A stretch of DNA of 64,000 nt from Sphaerulina vaccinii (GCA_022570795.1 JAKUDP010000002.1:62001-126000); one strand, 5' to 3'; counted from the first letter of the stretch, positions 1 to 12,993 are shown. Numbers and translations are program-made. The notes: generated by a model not told the origin, from the sequence alone.

Positions 1-480
1 CTATATACTAGAATATAGTAGATATCTTTACTAAAGTACTAGATTAGATAAGCTTCGAATAGTATATAATTAGAATAGAAATCTATAAACTATATAAAAA
101 TAGATTAAAAAAACTTAAAAAGTCTAAAATAAATAATAATATAATTAAAATATTTATAGAGTATATAGTAAAAAGCTACTTTTTTTCTACTATATAGATA
201 GAAGTTTTTTAAAAAAGTTTTTAAAAGTTTAATATATATATAGAATATTAGTATTTAGAGAAAGTTATTATTATTACTTAGTAATTAACTAACTATTAGT
301 TAAAAGAAGTTATTAGAATTATATTAGTATACTATATTAGTATAACTAATATTACTTATATATATAGATATAAAGTATAGATAGATATATTTAATACTTA
401 TTAATTTATAGCTTATAATTTTTAATAATACTATCTAGAAATACAAACTTTTTGCTTTAGTAAAATAAAGCTATTAGGTA
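1..480. repeat. AT-rich RIP-degraded repeat, left edge cut by window
   Basis: The stretch is almost entirely A, T and TpA steps, with CpA and TpG nearly absent and no open frame of useful length. That dinucleotide pattern is what repeat-induced point mutation leaves in ascomycete repeats. No terminal repeats are visible because the block runs off the window, so the element type cannot be named. Composition changes sharply to normal sequence at about 480. Confidence 0.7.
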
Positions 481-1399
481 ACTGCGAAAAGCCGTAGTTA
501 GATTAGTGCGGGACCGGCTCCGACAAGTAGCTAAACTGCTTAGTAGTCCTAGGACATTCTGCTAGCTTCCGTAGATTCCGTACTAATCTTATTACGCCGT
601 AGGCGCAAAGCTCCACGCAGTGGCCGCCGGAGGCAAAAGGCCGACTGCAAGGCTCCTCATTCGTATGTACGCAGACTGCCAGAGTGTCAAAGGCTAAAGC
701 AGCAAAGCCCGGTAGAATCGAGTGTAGTTAGACCTACGGGCTGACCTTTTCGAGGCCTGCGGTCTGCATACTTGAGCGGAGCTCGACAGGGACCTTTATC
801 TCTTGGCATCATCCTTCGTGCGTTGTACTGTGGTCAAGGCTCCAGGATATGTTGTAGCACTCTTTGCGCTGCGATCCGCAGATGAGGTCGGATCGAAGTG
901 GTATAGGCAGCGTCAAAGTGCACATTATGGCTTCGCTATGCACTGATACCATCGCTGGGAAATCGTTTTCTTGATTCTGCTATACTGTTGCCTGCCTTGA
1001 ATAGCCAATGAGGCCGACGAGCCGCTAGGCGCCATGACTTTGTCCTCTCTCTCTCATCTCGAGGACTTCGAGAGTCAACGGCCATGTTGTGGGTTGCTGT
1101 TGACGCCGGTACTAAACACAATGTAGATCGACGCTGTAGAAGCGTCAGGCCAGGTCTTGGTGTCTGGCATTCGCCTATGCGATGAAGGGTGACGGTTTCG
1201 TATTCAGCTAATTCTTCTTGCGTTGCCAATCACTGAGTCGCTGTTAGATTGCGTTGTCAGTCACTTGGGTCGCTGTTAGATCATGAGCCAGAGCGTGGTG
1301 GCTTCCTTTGCTATGTCATTTTTTGCCTTGTCAATTGATATGTCCACTCTTGGTGATACAGCTGGATATCGTCTGCACCGTTGATCTATACCAGGCTCA
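481..1399. other. Gene-free stretch next to RIP block
   Basis: Composition is normal to GC-rich. Short open frames occur, but none begins with a convincing ATG, shows a recognisable domain or has plausible splice sites. I see no gene here. Confidence 0.5.
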
Positions 1400-2645
1400 T
1401 CAAACGCATATCTTTCTGCCTTTTCGGTATGCACAAGAAGAAGGTATCAAGTCAGGAATGTCTTTACATTGCGAGCCACCCTTCTGTTTTGAACACCTTC
1501 GCGACTGTTCCCTGAGATAATCCTCTCGGAAATGCTTTGAGTGGTACGATATGCGTTGTTCCATGCTCAGCCTCCCCTGCGAGATACTGGCCCTCAATTT
1601 TCGCTCAGCGTCTCGTTCTTGCTCAAGCAGCACAGATCGAAGGCCGTCGTTGTCTTTGTTCGCAAGAAGGTCTCGAAGTTTCGCCAGCTCGAGAGTCTCA
1701 CCTTTGTATGGCCGTCTACATCCAAGCTTGCGCCGTTCGCGATTGATGCGCCATATGAGCTCTTTTTCTGTCATTGGTGGCTTGGGTTGCAGCAAGACTC
1801 TGAGGTACTTATATTGCCCGATTTCGTCTGATGTGTCTCGCCAGTCGAGCACACCTTCTTTCAAACCTCTCTTTCTGAGAGCCAGGAGCAGACCAAATTC
1901 TATATCATGAGCTCTCCTCATACCATTGTTGTGCAGCACCGTGAGGTTCCTGATCATACTTGTAGCATTTGGTCCAATAGCGTCGATCCATTTCAGGAGA
2001 TCCTTATGGATGTTGATCATTCTTTCCTTGCCATGCCAGTGGTACCATATACCGATATACTCAATACGAGTTGCAGTATCACGATAATCGTGAAGGGCTT
2101 CATAGTACCAGTGCTGATTACCATAGAACATTGGCAAGGTCTACTCGTCGCATCTGTGAGCACACTCGAGTGATATCAGGTGATCTGCAACCGCGACTGG
2201 CTTCTGACGTGAAATGCCCATTATTCCATTGATGGACGATGACTGGCTTGATGTACTTTGCGCGGTCCCAGCCCGCAGGTTCACTCATGCCGTGGTAATT
2301 GAGGTAAAAGTTGTTTTTATGATCCGACATAGCCTGACTCGCACGATCGGTAGGCAAGGTTTCGTTGCAAAGCTCATAAGTACACTGCCACAAAGTGGTG
2401 CAGGCCGACATATCGTAGATCTGATTCCTGATCTCAGCAGGAAGGTCGAAGAATGTCACTTTTCTTTTCTGCTCGCAGCTCAATCTCGCCATGTCCTGGC
2501 CGAGCCAATCGATGTCCTCCTTCTGTGGCTCTGGTGTGAGGGTTTGCTCCGATGTTGCCATGTTCATGTTCATGTTATTGTTGTCTGATGTGAAGAGTGA
2601 GCGTGAGAGCGGTCGGCTGTAGTATAAATCCAAGTCCTGAGTCAT
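1400..2645 (-). pseudogene. F-box-like (LPAEIRNQIY) protein, +1 frameshift
   Basis: From the ATG at 2645 the frame encodes a Ser/Asn/Met-rich start and then FFDLPAEIRNQIYD, the F-box-like signature at the head of many fungal proteins. It continues to a conserved ITRVCSQMRR block and then runs into a stop. The next frame resumes at once with TLPMFYGNQHWYYEAL and stays open to 1400. The intact relative at 28929-30419 has the same block unbroken (IREETLPMWYGNQ). This places one extra base at about 2143. The whole length is 3n+1, as a single insertion predicts, and joined it would be about 414 residues. No GT-AG intron fits the junction. ATGs at 2573 and 2561 are alternative starts. The family probably binds Skp1-type ubiquitin ligase partners; substrate unknown. 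It may be a true pseudogene or a sequencing error. Confidence 0.7.
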
Positions 2646-3445
2646 GCCACTGTATATGGTTCGCTTCAGTGGATCCTGAAAGAAGTTCGTTGTGTACCAC
2701 ACTGAAATTGGCCCATCATCAAGGACGAGCAAAAACGATCGTCGTCGGCTTCTCACAGTGTACCGTGCTGGCTACGACAACGGCCGTGGTATCTTCCGGC
2801 CTCCTCAGAACGGAGAGCATGCGTGCTTTCCTCGTGCCATCTTGGACAGCTTGATCCATCAGACCTTCATGCTGAGTTCGTCGCGTACCATGGGTCACTG
2901 CCAAGTATCCTGAACTCAACCTTCTCATCCAACCTACATAGCCAGCAAGATCTCTTTCCATCCCAGGGAAAAGCTCACACCCAATGATCTTCCAACGTCC
3001 CGACATCTTCTCCAGTGGGGATTATGGCACTGGTCGAGCCACTGGAGACTTTCCCTTTTGTTGCCAGTTTCAATGCTCGGGTTCGATTTCGGCCAAACAC
3101 TGGGGAATTTTGATCTTTTGCTTCTTGCTCTCCTTGTATCGATCGTCGTCCGCTCGGACTGCGAAAGAAGTCATCTCGCCATGAACACGACCAGATCATG
3201 GAGATTTCGATTATCCCCTGATACAAAGACAATTCGTCCAGAGCTCAGCAATAGGTCGACGTGAAAGAAGCCTTCCGGAGCGAGCACGATAGCAAAGACA
3301 GACGAAGTAGTTCTTGGGAAGAACCCAGATCTCAAAAGTAATAGTATTCAATGTATGTTCGTAAACTTCATCATCAATTTCGTGAACCGCAAATCTCGCT
3401 CAGAACGCAAAACAAACAAAACACCCTCTCTTTCTTGCTTTCTGC
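2646..3445. other. Gene-free stretch of 0.8 kb
   Basis: This lies upstream of the F-box-like gene and downstream of the coiled-coil gene, both on the minus strand. It should hold the promoter of the former and the 3' UTR of the latter. Open frames here are short and lack domains. Confidence 0.5.
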
Positions 3446-5361
3446 TCATGACTGCTGCTGATGTATCTTCAAACCACTCTCCCTCAATATCCTGATTGTG
3501 TCTTCAGGCGAGTATCCAAAGAACACTGGGCCGTTGATGATGATTGTAGGCTGTTGTGTTGTTGCTGCTGGCGTAGCTTGAGGTTCTACAGTGGCGGTCT
3601 TCCTTTGGTGTGCCTCAGCGGGTTGTATTACAGGCTCAGTCGTGGTATTAGGCTTGCCCATGCCCATAGCAGCAAATGCAGCTCCCATGCCAGCCATCCC
3701 TGCACCGCCATTCTTCATGGCATTGTGATCGAAAGGACATTTAGCACCGGCGCCACCACTCATCTTTGGTACAGTGTCGTTAGGCGCTGAGTCCTTGGGC
3801 GCTTCTGGAGAGGATGGCGTTGCTACGGCGTTCCAGGTCCGGGGTTCTGCTTGTGGAGGCGGGTTTCTGGCGGGTGCATGCGCTGGCTTATTGCTGGCGA
3901 TCTCGTCATCTTCAGCGTCTCCATACTTCGCAGGAACGTGTATGCCCCATGGACGACTCGGACTCTCTCCCACTCGAATGTCCCTCACAGGCCTGTCGAA
4001 GTGTGGTAAACGCTCTTCCTCCTCGTCCACTTCTTCTTCAGCAGCCTCAGGTGCTTGCGCGCTAACACTACTCGCCCACTTCCTGATCTTCTCATCACTG
4101 AGTGCCTTCTCGCTACCTCCATCTTCGTCCTCATCTTCTACCACGATGTCTTCCGGCAGCATTTCCTTGTGGCGTTTGCCAAGGCCTTGAATCATCGAAA
4201 CGAGATTACCGTACTTCGCGTCAAGTTCCTTGATTTGTTCTTCGTTACTTTGATATCTCATCACGCACACTTCGTGACTACGAGGCAGTTCGTGTTTGTG
4301 CTTCTCAAAGTAGGTGGCGACTTCTTCGGGAGAGTGCTGGTCAAGGAACCGAATAGGGCATACGCCTACTTCTGCGTTTTCGATCTGCGTGGGACCTTTG
4401 CTTGGAGCTATAAGGCTGGGTGCCCTTTCTTGCTGTGGTGGTGTGCTTGAGTGGTCGGAAAGGCCACAGATTTCGGCCTTGATGGGATCGACCATGCTCG
4501 CTCTCCTGCTTCGACGTTTGGAGAAGCTTTCTCGTCCATTGACGCGACTTGCGCTGGTGTTGCTGGGAGGTGTACTACCCGTCGCCACACTGCCGCCGCT
4601 GCCAGTCCTTTCGTATCTGCTCAACACACTTGCAGCATGCGAGCTAAGTTTCTTCCTTGCCATGCTCGCGAAAGGACAGCCTAGCTGACTCGGCTTGCCT
4701 TCTACAGTGAAGTCTTGTTCCAGAGGTGATTCTGCGATGCTGGGCATCATAGAGCTCGAGGCATCAGGATTGTCTGCTGCAGGACCTGACCAGATCTTGA
4801 CTCCTGCTTCTGGCAGATCCGGTACAGCGTGTCTCAAGCCGTTTGCTGCTATGATGGCCGTCCGTATCTTGTTCGCCGCTCGCTTCGACTTCTCGTCGCT
4901 GCTCCTGTCCAGTATCTCTGCTGCTGTCCTCGGCGCAAACCCTTCGTCTTTCGAGTTGCCGGGTGAAGATATGAGGCTCAGTGGCGGCGTCGCGGTCTCG
5001 TCGGTGCGGTATAGTCTGGCGAGTTCGTTGTACTGGAGGGTATACCGTTAGCTTCCTGGTCTGCGCAAGTCTGGCAGAAAGTGGTAGTTGCGGCAAACAG
5101 CATGTCAGAGTCAATTTGAAAACGTTTATCAACATCGGGCGCATATCAATGCGACTACAGATCTAGAGCTATGGTGTTCATCACAGGAAGGAAAGAGTGT
5201 AGAAGAACAAGGAATGGCGCATATCGTACCTGCTCTCTCGCTGTCGCCAGCTTCCGTTCCAGGATCGAGTGTCTCCCAAACAGCTTCTGGTACTCATCCT
5301 GCAGCGCATCGAAGCCGGCCGACAGTTGTTCGATCAGCCTGTCCACCTCGACACTGCCCAT
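3446..5361 (-). CDS. Conserved fungal coiled-coil protein with three CP motifs
   Basis: There are two exons, 5361-5230 and 5032-3446. The intron 5033-5229 starts GTACGA, ends CCAG and preserves frame (phase 0). Together they give 572 residues. The N-terminus (about residues 1-60) is a heptad-like coiled coil, starting MGSVEVDRLIEQL. A Ser-rich basic middle follows. Three Cys-Pro motifs appear: GCPFAS (Cys ~163), VCPIRF (Cys ~269) and KCPFDH (Cys ~476). Around the second is a well-formed helical block (HSPEEVATYFEKH...RSHEVCVMRYQ) that looks conserved. Acidic runs and a Pro/Ala-rich tail follow, ending in INGPVFFGYSP and an amphipathic helix. No enzyme domain is recognised. CP dipeptides resemble heme-regulatory motifs, but that is only a suggestion. 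The gene model is firm; function is unknown. Confidence 0.8.
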
Positions 5362-6431
5362 CGTGAAGGAGAGGAAGAAGGAGTGTAGTCGGCGATACCG
5401 GATCCCGATGAGTCTCGTGTCAAGTCGTCGAGCGGCGCATATCCTGGCAATGTCTCGGCAGGCCAGTAGCTACCCTGGTCGCAAGGAAGATGTGGGTGTC
5501 GACGAGGTATCGCTTACAAATGCAGCGATTCGAGTGTGTCTGTGAAGTGTGATGGTGATGGCGATGGGTAAGTGGAAAGTTCTCGCGTCGTCATTCCTCG
5601 TGGCAGAGCGCGACGGCGGCAAAGGTGTTTGATCAAAGGATTTCGATGTCGGCACTTCTCCAAGTCACATGTTCGCTAGAAGAACAACGAACCACCTAGA
5701 GTTTGGCCAAGTCCAAGCTGAGGCTGCACTTCACGAACTCTACCCAAGATCGAAAGAATGAAGCAGTTTAGGTAGTATGGTATGGCCACGACTTCTCGTT
5801 GATTTAGCTTCATCTGGTGCAAGAAGTGAGATCGCCCTGCATGATCTTATCAGATCAGATTCAGACCATGTTCTCCTCAACGTCAGCCTCTGACTTCTCT
5901 ACAATCGAGGCAACCATTAGACCACTTCTCCAGGATGGGATTGAATGAGAAGACAAGGAAGCGAGCTGGATATGAAGCTCAAGCAGACTTCTACTCTTGT
6001 GGATGTCCTGTGCTACCTGAGCTTCACAGCCTGCTGCTACCTCTCCGCTTCCAGCTCACAATGTGATCGCGATCCGAGCCGACTCACAGTGGCATAGACG
6101 ATAACGAGATGCGGAGAGAGGCTCTTGCAGACTTTGAGCAGTGTGTTGACTCGCGAGGCGCATACTGCTGTACTTGAGCTGAGCAATTGATTGATCAGGA
6201 CATCAGAAAAGGACGAAGGAAGAGATATATGAAAGGTTGTAAGCAGTTCACTCGTGGTGGCTTTCATTCGAGGAGGCCACTGTCTATGTCTCGTGCTCTC
6301 TTAGAGCTAGCATGTACTCTCATGGGTATCATGCAGAAGCAGCAATACTGCTTCTATCCTGAATGCCACGCTATGCCAGTACCAGAATCTTCAGATGAGC
6401 AAAAGCAACTTGCTCATTTCTGCTGCTTCGG
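5362..6431. other. Gene-free stretch, 1.07 kb
   Basis: This is the upstream region of the coiled-coil gene. No supported coding exon, RNA gene or repeat is seen. Short frames on both strands lack domains and proper starts. Confidence 0.5.
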
Positions 6432-7080
6432 TCAATCGGACACGTCGAAGGCAGCGGAGGCAGCGGGGACCACGGGGACAAAGAGAGGGAGTGCCGAAGG
6501 GCCAGAGGTCGGAGCGGGAAGAGAGCCGAGGAGAGTGTTTGCCCATCCAGCGGGCACGGGAGCAGCAGAGGAAGAAGAGGCAGACTCGTCGCCACGATCG
6601 GCTGCAGCACGGGCAGCAGCAAAGTCCAGAGCATGCTTGGCCTCGTACTCTTCTTGAGCACGACTATATCGAAATAAGTCAGCATCGTTCACGTACGATC
6701 ATTCATCTCTGGAATCAAGACTCACCGGCTATCGCCTGCTGCGTCACCCTCCATGGGCTCAGCCCCTTCGTTGACCCTGCGAATGAAGCGCAGGTGAGCG
6801 CTTAGCTCTTGGGAGTGTGGGTGGCGGCGGCGTAGCTCGCGAGGCTGGTACTGAGAGCGGCAGGCAGCGGAGCTGATCTGCATGCCGTGGTTGGCGCGGA
6901 GAGAGGCGGAGACAAGACGCCAGAACTGTGCGGGGGCCTGGGAGTGTTGTTAGTACACGGCATCTTATTGAGGTGAAGGAGAGTCTAGCTTACCGAGAAG
7001 GTCGTGGTGGTGCGGTTAGCCCTCATGAGGGCGACCATAGTTGCGTAGAACGCAACTTTCTCTGTCTCGGAGAGGGCCAT
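6432..7080 (-). CDS. Small three-exon protein, possible Myb/SANT-like fold
   Basis: Exons are 7080-6994, 6937-6726 and 6663-6432. The introns (GTAAGC...CCCAG and GTGAGT...ATAG) join in frame to 176 residues. The ATG has a good context (CAACAATGG). The first 75 residues read as two or three helices, with an early ETEKVAFYATMVALMR helix, then AQFWRLVSASLR and SSAACRSQYQ. This order of a Trp-bearing helix followed by an AACRSxY helix is reminiscent of fungal Myb/SANT-like DNA-binding regions, but the match is weak. The C-terminal half is Ala/Pro/Ser-rich and probably disordered. The splice model is well supported because every junction keeps frame; the family assignment is a guess. Confidence 0.65.
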
Positions 7081-9148
7081 TGTTGTTGAGAGGGTGTGGT
7101 GGTCGGTGAGCTTGGTGGTCGCGAGCGCGGAGAGAGTAAGTGTGATTGAAGAAGAAGGAAAGGTTTCTCAACTTGGAAAAGTGTTATATGCTGATGATGA
7201 CAATCGAGATGTCTAAACACAATAGCACAATAGGGAAGCCCTGAACTGTTCTCTGAACACAATCGCGAATGCTACAGCAGTGCGTGTGAGGCTCTATTGT
7301 CGTGGCAATTCGACAATGGCGGGAGACGTGAGTGGAGCGTACAACAATCGTTCCAACACTGTGAGAACAAGCAACATCACTACAGAGGAAGCTTCATGGC
7401 CCTAGTGTTTCGAATCATGCGGAGAGGATATCGATCGAGTTCACGATAGCTCCACTGGGGAGAGAAACGGTGCGACTGGCACGTGCGAAGCTTCAGCATC
7501 ATGGCTCATGAGCACAATGGGAGAGCTGGTTGAGGTATTGTTTCTCTTCGTCTCCAAGACCGATGGGAAGTGCCTTAACAATACATCTGAAGCCCTATTG
7601 TCGCAGTCGATCAATAATGCCAAGAGATAGGAATGGTGAACACTTCAATCGCTCCGGCAATGGGAATCAATGCGACAGTACCATATCTGGAGCTCTCTTG
7701 TCGTGGCTATCAACGGACGACTGGAGAGGGGACGTTGGTGAGGACCAAAAGCAGCTCGGATTGCTGGAAGAATAGCGGGAGTCGCTCGCTTGGAGCCTGC
7801 TCGCCATGGCTATATCGAAGTAGCTGGAGACTCACTCGAGGCCGATCAATATCACGCGAAGAGCTTAGCGGAAGCACGTAGCATTGCATCCGGATCTCTA
7901 TGCTTGTGGTCTCCCAAGCGAAACCGGAGAAGCGACTTGTGCAGATGGCATACCGCGCTTGAGCGCCGGACACTGTATCCCTACCGTGTCAGTGCCCACT
8001 ATGCATCTTGATGCCAGAACAGAACGATTGAAAAGTCTACCATAGGTGTCAGAGAGATATTCGCTCTTCTCTGCATTCGCAGTGGCGTTACCACGCGACG
8101 GGACTCGAAGACAAGTCAGGTTAGCGAACCTGCTTCGCATCAGAGAAGGACATGCTCAAGCAGAGCCTCTCGACCACTCGTGATGCGCGTCATGCCTTCG
8201 GGCTGAACGACAGTTCAGAACGCGGGTTGAGCTAGGTAGCAGAGAAGTCATCAACCAGCCTCTCTCTGCGCGTTCCAACATGTACTGCAGCCCCATGACT
8301 CCAGACAAGCCAGTTCAACGAAACTATCCCGACTGTAGAGAATTCACGCGGACAAGAGTTGCCGGAAGGGACGAAGTATCAGATGCAAGTGAAGTCAAGC
8401 CATACCCCTGTCCATCTGGAACCACGCTAAGGAATTTGACCTACATGTTCTTGTTGTTGCTACGCAACAGCATCCAATCAGATCGACTGAAACCAATTGT
8501 TACAAGCATTCGTGCACTTTATACGCCCTCGTTGGCCCTTTGGACATTTGGTAACAATTGGTTACAAACACAATTTCAGTAGAAATTAGTGGTATTATGA
8601 TTTTTTTGCTTTTCAATTCACACTTCACTTTTTGGACTTTTCATGAACTTCTGCACAGGACGCGACCTCACTCCCTTCCATTACTTTCTTCAGACGATCA
8701 GAACACACTCGAATGAGGCCATTCGCCAACTTGACACTGTTGGAAAAACGAAACATTTTCGCACAACTATGGAACAGAAGCCAAAGCCAGTCAGCTCGAG
8801 CAAACAGGAGACTGACAGCAGGCATACATCATCTCTGATACAATCGTATAATGAAATGGGTATCCATGGCTATTGACACGCGTGGAATGCTCGTGCACAA
8901 GTAGGACTTTGACGTGAAGAATCAGGAACAACAGGAGCTCTCCACTGCGAGACACGGACGAATCGATCCATCGTGCTGTTAAGTATACTAGCTTGCCAGC
9001 ATCTTGCCAGTATCTTGCAACTCTTGCATCTGAGCTCCATTGTAGTAGTCCTTCCTCGAAGGAGGCTGTATGGGAAGACGGAACGGCATGGACATATGCA
9101 ACTAGCATTAGCGCGAACCTAGTCACTAATCATACATATAGCAACCCA
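7081..9148. other. Gene-free stretch with faint degenerate repeats
   Basis: No credible gene is seen over 2 kb. Between about 7290 and 7730 a short core resembling CTATTGTCGTGGC recurs at loosely spaced positions (7292, 7594, 7693), each followed by a GGAGA- or GAGAT-like motif. This may be an old degenerate tandem array. Around 8550 an AT-rich dyad (CAATTG/GTTACAA) is present. Right of 9148 the hAT element begins. Confidence 0.4.
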
Positions 9149-9156
9149 CGCTCCAA
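9149..9156. repeat. Left 8-bp target-site duplication of hAT element
   Basis: CGCTCCAA directly precedes the left terminal inverted repeat; CGCTCCAC follows the right one at 12994-13001. Seven of eight bases match, and 8 bp is the duplication length made by hAT transposases. Confidence 0.8.
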
Positions 9157-12100
9157 CAGGGTGGGCAATAGACAGTACGTGTCTTGGCGTACTGTATTGT
9201 CTGGTAGCATTCGCTACGATTAGACGAGAGCCTTGAATAGCTAGTATAGACAGATATAGTATTGCTATCTATCTGTCTATCTAGGTATACTAGTATACTA
9301 GTCGTATATCTTAGCCTCCTAGGCTTCTTCTCTTTTTAATCTATCGACAATTACTCTTTCTACTATAATCTCGCTGTCGGCTCGATCTAATATAGGTAAT
9401 AAGGTACGTAGAGTCGATTGCGACCGGGTAGGAGTAGCTAATTATAGTAGGAGGCTATTATTAACCTTACCGGCGACGATATACCCTATCCCTCCCCTGC
9501 GCTAGCGCTATTAATATTGCGGCTACGCAATGCTCTTAATAAGTTCCTTATAGTCTTAATAGACTACCTTCTATACTAGAAGCAAGGCAATATACTATAT
9601 ATTTATAGTCGAGTAGTAGATACTATTTTTTCGAAAAGTACTTGGTATAAGTAGTTAGAGGCTATTGTTCTTAATACTATACCTTATATAAGGGAGCAAA
9701 TTAAGTATATTATTACTAATAGGAAGGAGCTCTATCTATATATCTAGAATCGTAGTTATAAGTATTATTAGTATTAGAAACAAGTAAATAGTAGTAGTCT
9801 TAGTATATTAGAGGAGGTATTTATAGTAGATAGTCGATAAGGCTATAAGGCTAATAAGGCTAAAAGTAAAGATAAGAGTTTAGTTAGCTAGCTAGCTCTA
9901 AGCTATATAGGTAATAATATAAGAATACTATCTTTTACCTTAGTTTAGAGTCTATATAGCAAAGCTAAAGAACTTTAAAATATTACTTACTAAGTTATTA
10001 TAACTATATATATATATAATATTATATAACTAATCCGAGTAGTAGAAGTTATAGCTAAAGTAAAATAGAAAATTTCTATCTTATTAGATTCCTTATAGTA
10101 TATATATTAAGTAATAAAGAATTTATAATAGGTTTTAGATTAGAAATATACTTATATATATATAATATTAAGCCTAAGTTTACTCTATAAGCTAATATAA
10201 TATAACTACTTAGCCAAAATATATAAAAATTAAAATTCTAACTAAATAAAGTATACTAAATAATATCTAGTTAAGTAAATATAAAAAAATATACTAGTTC
10301 TATAGTACTAGGTGTTATAAATAAATATATTATAACCCTAGTCTATTACAATCTAAGCTTCTTGCTCTCGAAGTATCTTCTTCTATATATACTATAATAA
10401 TATACTCTAAATATAATATAATAGATATAGTAGAGTTAGAAATTAGTACTAAAACTATCCTCGATAACTTTACTAAGATATATAACAAATCGCAGCTCCC
10501 TATACTATATAAGAGCTATTATACTATATCTAGATTCCTTATTAATAGACCGCGCTTTATAAACTATAAACCTACTCCTCCTAGTAAGTAGCCTTATATA
10601 AGCTAGATATAGAAAGATACTATAGGTATCTATCTTACCTATAAGATAAAAAGAATAATATACTAGATATATTATATATACTATAAGAAGCTAGGCTTAT
10701 TAGAACTAGTTTTAAAGTCCGTAGGCTCTACAACTTATCCTATAGACTATCTTATAGACTACAAGTTCGGTACTAGCTACTACTAGATATACAAAGGTAA
10801 GTAGAAGCTATCGAAGGATAGTAAGAATAAGAAATAGAAGCGCGATAGCAACGTATACAAAGTATTAAAGATTAAGTAGTAATATAAGAACGAGAATACT
10901 ACCTTTAATTATACTAGCTAGTATAAGGTCTTCCTCGAATAGAAGATTAATAACAACTAGTTACTTAGAAAGACTACCTCGAAGTATCTATATAGGCTTC
11001 TTTACTTTAGAAATAGTAAGATCTCGGATATTATCTTTTAATTATACTATATAACTTAGTGCTAGATTATAAAGCTATTTGGAGGCTCGAGACTAGCTAT
11101 TAAAAAGAAGCTAAAGCGCGCTTATAGTAGTTTATATATCTTTTTTAATAGCTAGAAGTCTAATAATAAGCTAGAGCTACTTAGTATATTTATTTATTTT
11201 ATAGACAAGGCTAGCAAGTATATTTTATTAATACTAGGCCTACCGAACCTCTTTAGCTCAAAGAATATAATAGATACTATAGTAGCTATTATAGCGCTAC
11301 TCGAAGAGTTCGATATTCGAGATAATATATACTACTTCTAGTTAGATAATATAAATATTAATAATAAGGTCTATTATCTTTTCGTAGCCGAGCTTAGACT
11401 ATATTCTTAGAAGTACTACTTGCGCTATACTACTTATATCTTTAACCTCGTATATAAGGCAATTCTATATAGCTATAATATCGATATAATAGACTAGGCC
11501 TATAAGGACTATAATAATAATAAAGACAAAGGTATATTAATAGATAAAGACCTTAAGAATAATAATAAAGTAAAGGATTTCGAGCGCTCTATACGTATGC
11601 AAGAAGTAGTCGATATACTACTACTCTAGTACAAATAAGGACCTTTTAGCAAGCTTTATAATATTATTATATATATATACTTATCTAGTATATAATATAA
11701 GTACTTTAAGAGTAAGTAGAAGAAAGTAAAGCTAGGTAACTATATATTTAAGCTTATTTTGAATAGTAGTATTCGATAGAATAGCAACTATAATATAATA
11801 GAAAGAGGTATAGAGCTAAAGAACGCTATTAACCTATATTAAGCTTACTTCTATAAGGTAGATAACAAGCCGCTAGCTAAAGAAGACTACCTTATAAATA
11901 AAGACTAGTAAGAGATTAGAGAACTCTATACTCTACTTAAACTAGTAAAAGAAGCTTTACTTAGTCTCTAAATAGATAGTATATATATCTATGGATCTCT
12001 ATAGCAATTACTAACTATACTATATATTCTTATATCGCGTCTAGAAGAGGCTAAAAACTAGTAGTCCGTACTACCTAACTCGTATTATAAAGTAAGTATT

Positions 12101-12993
12101 CTACTAGGCTAGAAGAAGCTAGATAAGTACTTTATACTTATAGATAGATTGCTAGTATATATAGCCTCTATTATACTTTATCTATATTTTAAACTATACT
12201 AGTTCGATACTAATTAGAGTAGTCTATAGTTCGATCTAGTAGCTAAGAAACGTATCCGATCTACTATAAGGTTTAGCTATTAAAAAAAGAAGAAAGCTAC
12301 TTAGTTACAAGCTTTATAAACTCCTATTATTAGTAAGCTTTTTATAGATTATATATATTATATTATATACGAATTATAGCTTAAATATAAGGCTCGATAT
12401 AGCACTACTACTTCTACTACGACTATAACTATAGGCCTTCCTTCGTCTACTAACCGAGGAGCTAGTAGCTATAAGGAAAGCCTATAGATAACCAAAGAGG
12501 CTGTCGATAACAAGTATGCTAAGTACCTTGTAGCGCTGCATAAACCTCCGAAAACGAACGTTCTATAGTAGTAGAATAATTATATAAAGGACTACCTAAT
12601 ACTTAGTAAGCTAGTATTCGATCTAATTACCTATCTAGCCTCTTTAACTACTATAGAAAGGTGTTTCTTAGAGGCTAGTTACGTACTTAATAAGATAGCG
12701 TAGCATACGAGAAGCGACATTATAGAAGCTAACTAATATCTAAAGAGCTAGCTTAAATATAACCTTATTCTAGATAATATTAAAGTATAGCTTGCGGTAG
12801 ATAGAGACGAAGAAACTAATAGCGATAGCGACATAGAGTAATATTTACTTACAAAAGGCCTATATACTGCTACGTAGCGCTATAGACAGACACATGCAAG
12901 CTAGTAGTACTTTAGACCAATTAGACGGCTATTACAAGCCAATTAATTAGTCACGACCCCTGTCTGGCGTCTGTCTGTCTACTGCCCACCCTG
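9157..12993 (+). mobile_element. hAT DNA transposon, RIP-inactivated, ends intact
   Basis: The 3,837-bp element begins CAGGGTGGGCAATAGACAG (9157-9175) and ends with the inverse of CAGGGTGGGCAGTAGACAG (12975-12993): 19-bp terminal inverted repeats with one mismatch, starting CAGGG as hAT ends do. An 8-bp target duplication flanks it. Subterminal AGACAGA-type motifs recur near both ends (about 9169, 9248, 9270, 12881, 12971), typical of transposase-binding repeats. The interior has lost nearly all CpA/TpG, while the outer 100-150 bp keep them. The transposase frame on the plus strand is recognisable but full of stops. Insertion lies 71 bp 5' of the start codon at 13065. It is non-autonomous now. 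Confidence 0.92.
10442..12841 (+). pseudogene. hAT transposase remnant with RIP stop codons
   Basis: One plus-strand frame can be followed the whole way without a frameshift. Its start is not resolved. Near 10560-10690 it resembles a BED-type zinc-finger region (Trp/stop and Cys-like positions before KKLGL). At 11222-11520 it reads LGLPNLFSSKN, LLEEFDIRDN, an F-stop-LDN motif and YIFNLVYKAILY, matching the catalytic region of fungal hAT transposases. At 12617-12841 it reads LASLTTIERCFLEASYVLNK, the C-terminal hAT dimerisation domain. Most stops are TAG/TAA at places where the family has Trp or Gln, as C-to-T RIP on either strand would make. Nothing functional can be produced. Confidence 0.88.
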
